This document shows positions 11,133-19,710 of a stretch of DNA of 64,000 nucleotides, one piece after another; position 1 is the first letter of the stretch; every line of letters begins with the position of its first letter. The notes below the pieces were generated by a model. It saw nothing but the letters and a program-made list of their open reading frames with translations. It did not search any database and was not told the DNA's origin. The position numbers were made by a program, and so were the translations under genes. This DNA is from Gammaproteobacteria bacterium. GTDB taxonomy: Bacteria > Pseudomonadota > Gammaproteobacteria > Steroidobacterales > Steroidobacteraceae. Where the stretch lies: NCBI GenBank assembly GCA_017577615.1, contig PKRE01000003.1, forward strand, positions 124,001 through 188,000, in the 5' to 3' direction.

Positions 11133-12029
11133 TCATGCTCCCTCTCCCACCACTCGCACTTCCGGTTGCAGCTCGATCCCGTGGCGCTCTCGCACCGTTC
11201 GCTGTACGTATGCAATCAGCTCTTCGATGTCGCGCGCGGTAGCAGTGCCGTCGTTGATGATGAAGTTGGCGTGCACTTCCGAGACGCGCGCACCGCCGAT
11301 GCGAAAACCCTTCAAGCCGCACGCCTCGATGAGGCGTGCCGCATGATCGCCGGGCGGATTCGTGAACACCGAGCCGCAGGACCATTCACCTATCGGCTGT
11401 GTCGCTTTGCGCCGAGCGAGCAACATCCGGATGTCCTCTTGCGTCGCGCCGGGACGCAGCTCAAAACGAAGCCGGGCTCCGAGGAACCACTCGTCCGCAG
11501 GGCCTTGCACGTATCGATAGCCCACCGTGTATTCGGATGCAGATCGCGTGCGACGCACACCGTGCCGATCGAGTGTCTGCACCTCGACCACGTGCCGCCA
11601 GGTTTCGCCGCCGAAGGCACCCGCATTCATCGCAAGCGCGCCACCCAGTGTGCCGGGGATACCGGCGAAGAATTCCGCTGGTCCCAAGCCCCATTTGACG
11701 CATTGCTTCGCGATCTTCGCGCACGCCACACCTGCGCCACAGACGATCTCTTCCTCGCCGACGCGCTCGAGACGATCGAGCACGCCGTGCGTGCCGATGA
11801 CCACTCCTCTGATACCGCCGTCTCTGACGAGCAGATTGCTCCCGAGCCCGATCCAGAGAATCGGCGTGTCCGGATCGAGCCCACGCAAGAACTGCACGAG
11901 ATCCGCAACATCCTTGGGTCTGAAAAACACGTCTGCCGGCCCGCCGACACGCCACGAGGTGTGTCGTGACATCGGCTCGTTCCTGAGCACGCGCGTGGCG
12001 AAATCCGGAGGTAGCGCAAGCGCGTTCAT
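11133..12029 (-). CDS. murB: UDP-N-acetylenolpyruvoylglucosamine reductase MurB
   Basis: MurB reduces the enolpyruvyl group of UDP-GlcNAc-enolpyruvate with NADPH and FAD to give UDP-MurNAc. The ATG at 12029 overlaps the murC stop as ATGA and gives 298 residues, the length of the type II (short) MurB. The FAD-binding motif is ILWIGLGSNLLVRDGGIRG near 55-73. GIPGTLGGALAMNAGAFG follows, and the catalytic serine sits in WSCGSVFTNPPGDHA. In E. coli murB is elsewhere; murB between murC and ddl is common in other Proteobacteria. Confidence 0.96.
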   Translation of the reverse strand: MNALALPPDFATRVLRNEPMSRHTSWRVGGPADVFFRPKDVADLVQFLRGLDPDTPILWIGLGSNLLVRDGGIRGVVIGTHGVLDRLERVGEEEIVCGAGVACAKIAKQCVKWGLGPAEFFAGIPGTLGGALAMNAGAFGGETWRHVVEVQTLDRHGVRRTRSASEYTVGYRYVQGPADEWFLGARLRFELRPGATQEDIRMLLARRKATQPIGEWSCGSVFTNPPGDHAARLIEACGLKGFRIGGARVSEVHANFIINDGTATARDIEELIAYVQRTVRERHGIELQPEVRVVGEGA

Positions 12030-13450
12030 GCACACCTCCCTTGCGGCAGGATCAGCAGGCGCGGCAACTCCGCGGCCAGAGCGCCGATGCTTCCGGCACC
12101 CATCGTGACAACGACATCGCCATCGCGTGCAATGCGCAGCAAGACCTCGGGCAACTCGTCGATGTCCTCGACATACAGCGGCTCGACGCGACCATGCGTG
12201 CGCACGGCACGACAAATCGCCTTGCCGTCGGCGCCCGCGATCGGCGCTTCGCCCGCGGCGTACACCTCCGTGACGATCAACGCGTCGACGCTCGCCAGCA
12301 CGCGCGCGAAGTCATCGAGCAAATCGCGAGTGCGCGTATAACGATGTGGCTGAAACACCAGCACGATGCGCCGCTGCGGCCATCCTTGCCTGATCGCTTC
12401 CAGCGTCGCGGCAATCTCGGTCGGATGATGTCCGTAGTCGTCGATGAGTGTGAGTCGACCGGCGCTCGTCTGCACATCGCCATATTGCTGCAGTCTGCGA
12501 TCGACGCCGCGAAAGTTGGCCAATGCAGCTTGAATCGCGCGGTCCGGCACCTCGAGCTCGGTTGCCACGGCGATCACCGCAAGCGCATTCAGCACGTTGT
12601 GCGTGCCGGGCAGGCTCAACTGCACTGGCAGGCGGACGGCATTTGGGCGTTCGACCTCGAAACGCGTCTGCACACCGTTGCGCACGATGTGGACGGCCCG
12701 CACGTCCGCCGCTGTCTCGATTCCGTAGGTGACGATAGGGCGCGCAATGCGAGGGATCAGACTGGCTGCCACCGGGTCGTCATTGCAGACGACTGCCAGG
12801 CCATAGAAAGGCAGATTGTGCAAGAAGTCGACGAAGCTTTGCTTCAGACGCTCGAAATCGCCTTCATGCGTGCCGAGATGATCGTTGTCGACGTTCGTGA
12901 CGATCGCCATCATCGGCTGCAGATGCATGAAGGAGGCATCGCTTTCGTCGGCCTCTGCCACGAGATACTTGCCCGTGCCGAGGCGTGCGTTGCTGTCGGC
13001 GCTCTTCAAGCGCCCACCGATCACGAACGTGGGATCGAGTCCTGCCTCGGCGAGCACGGAAGCAAGCATGCTCGTGGTCGTCGTCTTGCCGTGCGTGCCG
13101 GCAACCGCGATCGCATATCTAAATCGCATGAGCTCGGCCAGCATCTGCGCACGTTGGACGATCGGCACGCGTCGAGACTGCGCTTCGAGCACCTCCGGAT
13201 TGTCGGGACGCACCGCGCTGGAGACGACGAGCACGTCGGCACCTGCAATGTTTTCGGCGTGGTGACCGAAACGCACGACGGCGCCGAGCCGCTCAAGACG
13301 TTCCGTCGCGGCGTTCGCCCTCAAATCGCTTCCCTGCACGCGATAGCCCAGATTGAGCAGCACCTCGGCGATGCCGCTCATGCCTGAGCCGCCGATGCCT
13401 ACGAAATGAATGCAGTGGATACGGCGCATGCGATCGTTCATCGCGCTCAT
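12026..13450 (-). CDS. murC: UDP-N-acetylmuramate--L-alanine ligase MurC
   Basis: MurC adds L-alanine to UDP-MurNAc, the first amino acid of the stem peptide. The ATG at 13450 overlaps the murG stop (ATGA) and gives 474 residues. The Rossmann motif HFVGIGGSGMSG is near residues 15-26, and the ATP loop GTHGKT is at 118-123. The Mur ligase centre with DYGHHPTEI is in the C-terminal third. Alternative ATGs five and nine codons downstream cannot be excluded. Both ends overlap neighbours by four bases, so murG, murC and murB form one coupled unit. Confidence 0.97.
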   Translation of the reverse strand: MSAMNDRMRRIHCIHFVGIGGSGMSGIAEVLLNLGYRVQGSDLRANAATERLERLGAVVRFGHHAENIAGADVLVVSSAVRPDNPEVLEAQSRRVPIVQRAQMLAELMRFRYAIAVAGTHGKTTTTSMLASVLAEAGLDPTFVIGGRLKSADSNARLGTGKYLVAEADESDASFMHLQPMMAIVTNVDNDHLGTHEGDFERLKQSFVDFLHNLPFYGLAVVCNDDPVAASLIPRIARPIVTYGIETAADVRAVHIVRNGVQTRFEVERPNAVRLPVQLSLPGTHNVLNALAVIAVATELEVPDRAIQAALANFRGVDRRLQQYGDVQTSAGRLTLIDDYGHHPTEIAATLEAIRQGWPQRRIVLVFQPHRYTRTRDLLDDFARVLASVDALIVTEVYAAGEAPIAGADGKAICRAVRTHGRVEPLYVEDIDELPEVLLRIARDGDVVVTMGAGSIGALAAELPRLLILPQGRCA

Positions 13451-14535
13451 CGCGCACCTCCTGCCGCCTCGATGCAGGCATTCGCAAGTCGCACATCCGC
13501 ATCCATGACTGCGAGCGCACGGGCGCGGCTCGCCATAGCGGCGAGCTTGTCGCGCCCTTCGGCGAACAAGTCCCGCAATATTTCGTAGAGACGCAACGGC
13601 GTGAGGTCGGCTTCCGGTATCAGCACCGCCGCTTCGGCCGCAACGAGAAACTGCGCATTGCGGGTCTGGTGATCGTCGACGGCGGCCGGGAACGGAATGA
13701 ACACCGCGCCGAGGCCCGCTGCCGCAATCTCCGATACCGTCAACGCGCCGGAACGGCAGATGACCAGGTCGGCCCACGCGTACACCTCGGCCATATCGTC
13801 GATGAAGGCACGCACATCGGCACGTACGCCGTGCTTCGCATACATTTCGCGCGCGGTTTCCACATGACGTTCGCCTGCCTGATGCACGATCTCAGGACGT
13901 CGTGCTGGGTCGATCATCGCGAAGGCAGCCGGCACGACGGCATTGAGGCGCGCCGCGCCTTGACTGCCGCCGAAGACGAGCACCCGTAACGGCCCGCTCC
14001 TTTGCGCGAACCGCTGCTCGGGCGGTGCAATCGCCGTGATCTCGCGTCGCACGGGATTGCCGACGTGCTCTGCTCGCGCGCGCGGAGGAAAGCTCGATGG
14101 AAACGCCTCGAGTACGCGACGGGCGATCCGCGACAACAAACGATTCGTCATGCCCGCCACTGCATTCTGCTCGTGGATCACGAGCGGACGGCGCATGAGC
14201 CACGCTGCCACACCGCCAGGCCCCGACACGAATCCGCCAGCCCCGAGAACCACGCAAGGACGCCGCCGCCAGATCACCTTCAAGCTCTGCCACGTCGCCA
14301 GCGCGATTCGAAACGGCGCGACGAGCCATGTGCCGAATCCCTTGCCTCGCAGACCGCTCACCGTGATCCACTCGATCTCGATCTGCTGCGGCGGCACGAG
14401 CTTCGCCTCCATCCCACGCGCGGTTCCAAGCCACACCGGCTCGAAACCGTGCTCGCGCAAGACGCGAGCCGCAGCGAGCGCCGGGAAGATGTGCCCGCCG
14501 GTGCCGCCAGCCATGATGAGCACCGTCCGCTTCAT
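13447..14535 (-). CDS. murG: Lipid II synthase MurG (GlcNAc transferase)
   Basis: MurG transfers GlcNAc from UDP-GlcNAc to lipid I on the inner face of the membrane, giving lipid II. The ATG at 14535 overlaps the ftsW stop (ATGA); length 362 residues (E. coli 355). The first glycine-rich loop GGTGGH is at residues 10-15. VVLGAGGFVSGPGGVAAW is the second conserved block, and the UDP-binding part has CRSGALTVSEIAAAG. The upstream extension of the frame is within ftsW and is not used. Confidence 0.97.
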   Translation of the reverse strand: MKRTVLIMAGGTGGHIFPALAAARVLREHGFEPVWLGTARGMEAKLVPPQQIEIEWITVSGLRGKGFGTWLVAPFRIALATWQSLKVIWRRRPCVVLGAGGFVSGPGGVAAWLMRRPLVIHEQNAVAGMTNRLLSRIARRVLEAFPSSFPPRARAEHVGNPVRREITAIAPPEQRFAQRSGPLRVLVFGGSQGAARLNAVVPAAFAMIDPARRPEIVHQAGERHVETAREMYAKHGVRADVRAFIDDMAEVYAWADLVICRSGALTVSEIAAAGLGAVFIPFPAAVDDHQTRNAQFLVAAEAAVLIPEADLTPLRLYEILRDLFAEGRDKLAAMASRARALAVMDADVRLANACIEAAGGAR

Positions 14536-15716
14536 GCCGTACGCTCCCGCCGCATAACGGCCAAGCGGCCGGCCGTGCTCGCTTCGTGATAGATGCGCAT
14601 CACGAGACCAAGCCAGCCCAGCGTCACGAGCATGCTCGAGCCGCCGTACGACATGAGCGGCAACGTGAGTCCCTTCGTCGGCAGGATGCCCATGTTGACG
14701 CCGATATTGATGAACGTCTGTAGACCGAGCCAAATACCGAAGCCGGCTGCGCAGTACGCTTGAAAGGCAAGCCCCGCTTCGGCTGCGAGCTGCGAAATAT
14801 GAAACGCGCGCCACGCGAGCACGACGAACAAAGCGAGTGTCAGCACGACGCCGACGAGCCCCAGCTCTTCTGCAAGCACCGCGAAAACGAAATCCGTGTG
14901 CGCCTCGGGTAGATAGAAGAGCTTTTGCACGCTCGAGCCGAGCCCGACACCGAACAGCTCGCCGCGTCCGATCGCAATGAGCGACTGCGTCAGCTGAAAA
15001 CCGGAATTGAAAGGATCCGCCCACGGATCGAGAAACGTCGTGAGACGCTTGAGCCGATAGGCGGACGTCACCGCGATGAGCCCCAGCACCACTGCCGCAA
15101 ACACTGCAAGGGCGACGAAATGCCGTAGCTTCACGCCGGCGACAAACAACACACCGAGCCCCACGGCCATGAGCACTGTGGCTGCGCCGAAATCCGGCTC
15201 CAACAGCAGCAGCCCCGCCGCAGCGATCAAGATGACGAGCGGCCTGACAAAACCCTGAAATGATTCTTTGAGCTCCTGCTGTCGCCTGGCTGCGTAGCTC
15301 GCGAGATAGACGAGTAGCAGCACGCGCGCGAGCTCGGAGGCCTGAAACTTCATGATGCCGACGTTGAGCCAGCGACGGCTGCCGTTCACCTCATGACCGA
15401 GCCCCGGCACGAGCACCATGACGAGCAGCGCGAATGCGAACAACAACAGCGGGATCGCCATGCGGTGCCAAACCTGCGAGGGGATCAACATCGCCGTGCC
15501 CGCGGCTGCAAGCCCCAGCACGACCCCAATGGCTTGCCGCTCGAGATAGTAAAGCGGTTGCTGTGCATGCCGATCGGCGATCGCAATCGATGCTGAGGTC
15601 ATCATCACGAGTCCGAGCAGCAATATGAGAGCGACGACCACGACCAGCACTGGGTCGACCGAGAAGCGGCGCGGTCGAGCATTCGAGCGTGCGAAAGCAA
15701 GCGTGGCAGCACTCAT
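14532..15716 (-). CDS. ftsW: Divisome glycosyltransferase FtsW (SEDS family)
   Basis: FtsW is the SEDS-family lipid II polymerase that works with FtsI at the septum. The protein has 394 residues with about ten hydrophobic segments. Typical SEDS motifs are PGLGHEVNGSRRW, FQASELAR, LEPDFGAATVL, and the C-terminal LPLMSYGGSSML. The start ATG at 15716 overlaps the murD stop, and the stop overlaps the murG start, both as ATGA. Placement between murD and murG is the standard dcw order. RodA is a paralogue, but the context settles the call. Confidence 0.97.
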   Translation of the reverse strand: MSAATLAFARSNARPRRFSVDPVLVVVVALILLLGLVMMTSASIAIADRHAQQPLYYLERQAIGVVLGLAAAGTAMLIPSQVWHRMAIPLLLFAFALLVMVLVPGLGHEVNGSRRWLNVGIMKFQASELARVLLLVYLASYAARRQQELKESFQGFVRPLVILIAAAGLLLLEPDFGAATVLMAVGLGVLFVAGVKLRHFVALAVFAAVVLGLIAVTSAYRLKRLTTFLDPWADPFNSGFQLTQSLIAIGRGELFGVGLGSSVQKLFYLPEAHTDFVFAVLAEELGLVGVVLTLALFVVLAWRAFHISQLAAEAGLAFQAYCAAGFGIWLGLQTFINIGVNMGILPTKGLTLPLMSYGGSSMLVTLGWLGLVMRIYHEASTAGRLAVMRRERTA

Positions 15717-17083
15717 CGGCGGAGCTCCCTCACTGCGCGAGCAAACTCGGCGCCGCGATGTGCATAGTCATGAAACATATCCAGACTGGCGCACGCCGGG
15801 GAGAGCAGTACAGTCTCACCTGGTCTTGCGGCATTGGCTGCGCGCTGCACGGCGTCCTGCATATCGGCGGCGTACTCGAACGTGCACACTCCTGCGAGCA
15901 CTTGCGCGATCTGCGGAGCATCCTGACCGATCAGCACGATGTGCCGTACCCTGCCGCGAAATGCGGTGGCGAGCGGTCGAAAATCCTGGCCCTTGCCTTG
16001 TCCGCCCGCGATGAGCACCAGCGAGCCCGGCATACCTGCCACTGCGGCGAGCGTCGCACCAACGTTCGTTCCCTTGGAGTCATCGACGTACCGCACCCCG
16101 TCGATGTCGGCGATCCATTGCGAGCGATGTGGCAAGCCGGGAAAACGCTGCAGCGCTTCGATACAGGCTTCGGTTCGCAATCCCAACGCTTCACCGATTG
16201 CGAGCGCTGCAAGCGCGTTCAGCGCATTGTGGAGCCCGGCAATCTTGAGCGCCGACATTGCAACGAGCGTCTCGCCTCGACGCATCAGCAACACCTCGCC
16301 GGCCTCGCTACGCGTGTAGTAATCGGCGGCTGGCTGTGCCACACGACTGAAGCGCAAAGCGCGTGCGTTGCCGAGCGGCATGGCACGCACCAACTCGTCG
16401 TCGAGATTGACGACGGCTGTCTCGCAGCGCGCGAAGACACGTGCCTTCGCTGCGGCATACTCGCTCATCGAGTCATAGCGATCCATGTGATCGGATGTGA
16501 CGTTCAGAACGGTGGCCACCTTTGCCGCGAGCGAGGAGGTGGTCTCGAGCTGGAAGCTCGACAGCTCGAGCACGTACAGGTCCGGGATCTCCTGCTCGAG
16601 CAGGTCGAGCGCAGGCTCGCCGAGATTGCCGCCGGCAAGCACGCGGTATCCGCTTGCCTCTGCCATGGCCGCAACGAGCGTCGTCACGGTGCTCTTGCCG
16701 TTGGTACCGGTGATCGCAACGATCGGTGCGCGCGCCTCGCGCACGAACAGCTCGATATCGCCCACGATTGGCACACCATGCGCGGCGGCGGCCGCCAGCG
16801 CAGGCTCGCGGCACGACACACCCGGTGAGACGAGAATCTGCGAGGCTCCCTTCAGCAGTGACGCATCGAGCTCGCCGAAGCTAGTGGGCGCATCCGGTGC
16901 GAGCCGTGCCAGCGCATCCGCTGCCGGCGGCGCGACACGATCGTCGGTGACCGCAAACGGAATGCCGCGCGCATGTAGGAAACGCGCGCAGGACAGCCCC
17001 GTGCGCCCGAGGCCCACGATGACCGCACGACCGTCCTGCGACGCGCGGCGCGGAGCGAGCGACGATGTGTGCTGTACGACCAC
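15713..17083 (-). CDS. murD: UDP-N-acetylmuramoyl-L-alanine--D-glutamate ligase MurD
   Basis: MurD adds D-glutamate to UDP-MurNAc-L-Ala. The likely start is a GTG at 17083, one base after the mraY stop TAA, giving 456 residues (E. coli 438). The first ~17 residues precede the Rossmann motif AVIVGLGRTGLS, so an internal start is possible but none is better placed. The ATP loop GTNGKST is at 126-132; later blocks are NVTSDHMDRY and DDSKGTNVGAT. Its stop overlaps ftsW (ATGA). Confidence 0.95.
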   Translation of the reverse strand: MVVQHTSSLAPRRASQDGRAVIVGLGRTGLSCARFLHARGIPFAVTDDRVAPPAADALARLAPDAPTSFGELDASLLKGASQILVSPGVSCREPALAAAAAHGVPIVGDIELFVREARAPIVAITGTNGKSTVTTLVAAMAEASGYRVLAGGNLGEPALDLLEQEIPDLYVLELSSFQLETTSSLAAKVATVLNVTSDHMDRYDSMSEYAAAKARVFARCETAVVNLDDELVRAMPLGNARALRFSRVAQPAADYYTRSEAGEVLLMRRGETLVAMSALKIAGLHNALNALAALAIGEALGLRTEACIEALQRFPGLPHRSQWIADIDGVRYVDDSKGTNVGATLAAVAGMPGSLVLIAGGQGKGQDFRPLATAFRGRVRHIVLIGQDAPQIAQVLAGVCTFEYAADMQDAVQRAANAARPGETVLLSPACASLDMFHDYAHRGAEFARAVRELRR

Positions 17084-17084
17084 G

Positions 17085-18167
17085 TTATCGCACCTTCAAC
17101 GTCGCAAGACCCACCAGCACGAGGATGACCGAGATGATCCAGAAGCGAACGATCACCTTCGGCTCCGCCCAACCTTTCAGCTCGAAGTGATGATGGATCG
17201 GCGCCATGCGGAAGATACGCTTTCCGGTGAGCTTGTAGCTGGCCACCTGCAGCATCACGGAGAGCGTCTCGACGACGAACACGCCGCCCATCACGAACAG
17301 GACGATTTCCTGCCGAACAATGACGCCGACGACGCCTAGTGCCGCACCGAGCGCAAGCGCGCCAACATCACCCATGAACACCTGCGCGGGGTAGGTGTTG
17401 AACCAGAGAAAGCCGAGCCCGGCACCGACCAACGTCGCGCAGAACACCAGGACTTCACCGGTGCCTTCGATGAAAGGTATGCCGAGATAATCCGAGAAGA
17501 TCGCATTGCCCGTTGCATAAGCGAATACTCCCAGAGCGCCTCCAACCAAGACCGCCGGCATGATTGCGAGACCGTCGAGACCGTCCGTGAGATTGACCGC
17601 ATTGCTCATGCCGACGATCACGAAGTACGTGAGCACGATGTAGCCGATGCCAAGCGGAATCGCGACGTTCTTGAAAAAAGGAACGTGCAATGCGGTTTCC
17701 GCCGGCGACTTCGCCGTCATATAGAGCGCGATTGCGCAAGCCAAGCCCGCGATCGACTGCCAGAAATACTTGTAGCGCGGTATGAGACCGCGACTGTTGC
17801 CGATGACGAGCTTCAAGTAGTCATCCCAGAAGCCGATGAGCCCAAAGGCGATCGTCGTCAGCAGTACGATCCACACGAAGCGATTCGTCAGATCGGCCCA
17901 CAGCAACGTGCCCGCGCACATTGCGACGAGGATCAAGGTGCCACCCATGGTCGGCGTGCCCGCCTTCGGGAGATGCGACTTGGGTCCGTCCTCGCGCACG
18001 TATTGACCGATCTGATTCGTCGAGAGCGCGCGGATCATCCAGGGCCCGACCAACAGTGAAATCAACAGAGCGGTCAGCGCCGCCAGAATCGCTCGCAGCG
18101 TCAAGTAGCCGAATACGCGAAACGCGGATTCGACTTCCATCAAACGTTGTGTGAGGTAGTAGAGCAC
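17085..18167 (-). CDS. mraY: Phospho-N-acetylmuramoyl-pentapeptide-transferase MraY
   Basis: MraY moves phospho-MurNAc-pentapeptide to undecaprenyl phosphate, giving lipid I in the inner membrane. The GTG at 18167 begins VLYYLTQRL and gives 360 residues, exactly the E. coli length; the open frame further upstream runs into a repeat and is not used. There are about ten membrane segments. Motifs include KAGTPTMGGTLI, GFWDDYLK, the NLTDGLDGLA aspartates, and the C-terminal MAPIHHHFELKGWAE. The gap to murF (178 bases) holds a repeat copy and is the largest inside the mra-mur part. Confidence 0.97.
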   Translation of the reverse strand: MLYYLTQRLMEVESAFRVFGYLTLRAILAALTALLISLLVGPWMIRALSTNQIGQYVREDGPKSHLPKAGTPTMGGTLILVAMCAGTLLWADLTNRFVWIVLLTTIAFGLIGFWDDYLKLVIGNSRGLIPRYKYFWQSIAGLACAIALYMTAKSPAETALHVPFFKNVAIPLGIGYIVLTYFVIVGMSNAVNLTDGLDGLAIMPAVLVGGALGVFAYATGNAIFSDYLGIPFIEGTGEVLVFCATLVGAGLGFLWFNTYPAQVFMGDVGALALGAALGVVGVIVRQEIVLFVMGGVFVVETLSVMLQVASYKLTGKRIFRMAPIHHHFELKGWAEPKVIVRFWIISVILVLVGLATLKVR

Positions 18168-18172
18168 TGTCG

Positions 18173-18207
18173 TTAGGCTGTAGACCGTAGGCTGCAGGCT
18201 GTAGCCA
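18173..18207. repeat. GGCTGTAG-type repeat inserted between murF and mraY
   Basis: The string consists of imperfect GGCTGTAG, CCGTAGGCTGCAGGCTGTAGCC units and is related to the one between ftsA and ftsZ. It begins just five bases upstream of the mraY start codon, so it occupies the place where the ribosome site should be and makes that site hard to recognise. The rest of the 18168-18345 gap shows no gene. Confidence 0.6.
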
Positions 18208-18345
18208 GGACGCTCGAGCACACCGTCCGCGCACACAGCGCATTGCAAACAAAATCAACTATCTCCATCTCGCGCTCGCCTGCGGATCTGACGAGCAGAC
18301 CTCGCCGCCGGCGCTCCTGGATCGCTGCTCTTGGTAGCGTGCCGC

Positions 18346-19710
18346 TCATTGGCCGGACTCCGCGGCAAGCGCCGCAGCGACGCGCTCGAGCCGGTTCGCA
18401 CGCGAGCCTTTGATCAACACCGTCAAATTCGGGTGCAGAGAGCTGCGCAGCTCGGCGATCAGATCATCGAGATCTTCGAACCACTGCGCACCCGGACCGA
18501 ACGCCTCGACGGCAAAACGCGTGTGCTCACCGACACCGAGCAGACGCTGCACACCAGACTCGCGCGCATAGCGGCCGACTTCCGCATGCAGCGCATCTGC
18601 GCTGACACCGAGCTCCTTCATGTCGCCGAGCACGAGCCAACGCGTGCCGCCGCGCGCGCGCATGGTGTCGAGCCCAGCCTTGAGTGAGCTCGGATTGGCG
18701 TTGTACGAGTCGTCGATCAGGAACGCTCCGTTGATAGCTGGCTTGAGCTCGAGCCTGCCGGCGACCGGCTTCATCGCTGCGAGCCCTCGTACGATGTCTT
18801 CGACGCTCGCACCGGCAGCGTATGCCGCAGCGGCGGCACCGAGCGCATTGCGCAAGTTGTGCAAGCCAGCGAGCGAGAGCGAGGCCGGATAGGCGCCTTC
18901 GGGCGTCACCAGATCGAAGTCGATGCCAAAGCCGGCCGCATCCATGCGCGCATCCACGTTGTGGGCCATGAAGTCTGCCGGCTGCTCGAACCCGAACGTC
19001 AACACGCGTTCGCTCGTGCAGCTGTCGCGCCACATCGATGCGAAAGCGTCGTCGGCATTGATGACCGCAACCCCATCGTGCGGCAACGCGCGGAACATCT
19101 CTCCTTTCGCGGCCGCCACACCGGCCAAGCTGCCGAAGCCTTCGAGGTGCGCCGCCCCAGCGTTCGTAACGATACCGATCGTAGGCTCGGCGATGCTCAT
19201 CAAGTGAGCAATCTCACCCTGGTGGTTGGCGCCCATCTCGATGATCGCGAAGCGATGTGCGGCGGTCAGATCGAGCAGCGTGAGCGGCACACCGATGTGA
19301 TTGTTCAGGTTGCCGCGCGTCACGAGCGTCGACCCGACACGCGTGAGAATCGAGCCGATGAGCTCCTTGGTGGTCGTCTTACCATTGCTGCCGGTCACAC
19401 CGATGACCGGAATCGCAAACCCTCGGCGCCATTCGCGTGCGAAGGCCGACAGCGCAGCGAGCGGATCGGCCACCACGACCTGCGGGACTTGAACCGGCAG
19501 CACACGGGCCACGAGCGCCGCGACCGCTCCCGCCTCGGCGGCCTGCGCAACGAAGTCGTGTCCATCATAGCGCTCGCCGGCGAGCGCCACGAAGAGTGCA
19601 CCCGGTTGCAAAGTGCGCGAGTCCGTCGACACTCGTTCGAAGGCGCGATCGTCACCGACGAGCTCGCCGCCTGCGCAACGCACGATCTCGCTCAGGCGCC
19701 ATTCGATCAT
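18346..19710 (-). CDS. murF: UDP-MurNAc-tripeptide--D-Ala-D-Ala ligase MurF
   Basis: MurF adds the D-Ala-D-Ala made by DdlB to the UDP-MurNAc-tripeptide, completing the pentapeptide. It has 454 residues (E. coli 452). The N-terminal domain shows STDSRTLQPGALFVAL, the ATP loop GSNGKT is at 107-112, and later blocks are IIEMGANHQGEIAHL and LIDDSYNANPSS. The ATG at 19710 overlaps the murE stop (ATGA). It is followed by the 178-base gap before mraY. Confidence 0.97.
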   Translation of the reverse strand: MIEWRLSEIVRCAGGELVGDDRAFERVSTDSRTLQPGALFVALAGERYDGHDFVAQAAEAGAVAALVARVLPVQVPQVVVADPLAALSAFAREWRRGFAIPVIGVTGSNGKTTTKELIGSILTRVGSTLVTRGNLNNHIGVPLTLLDLTAAHRFAIIEMGANHQGEIAHLMSIAEPTIGIVTNAGAAHLEGFGSLAGVAAAKGEMFRALPHDGVAVINADDAFASMWRDSCTSERVLTFGFEQPADFMAHNVDARMDAAGFGIDFDLVTPEGAYPASLSLAGLHNLRNALGAAAAAYAAGASVEDIVRGLAAMKPVAGRLELKPAINGAFLIDDSYNANPSSLKAGLDTMRARGGTRWLVLGDMKELGVSADALHAEVGRYARESGVQRLLGVGEHTRFAVEAFGPGAQWFEDLDDLIAELRSSLHPNLTVLIKGSRANRLERVAAALAAESGQ

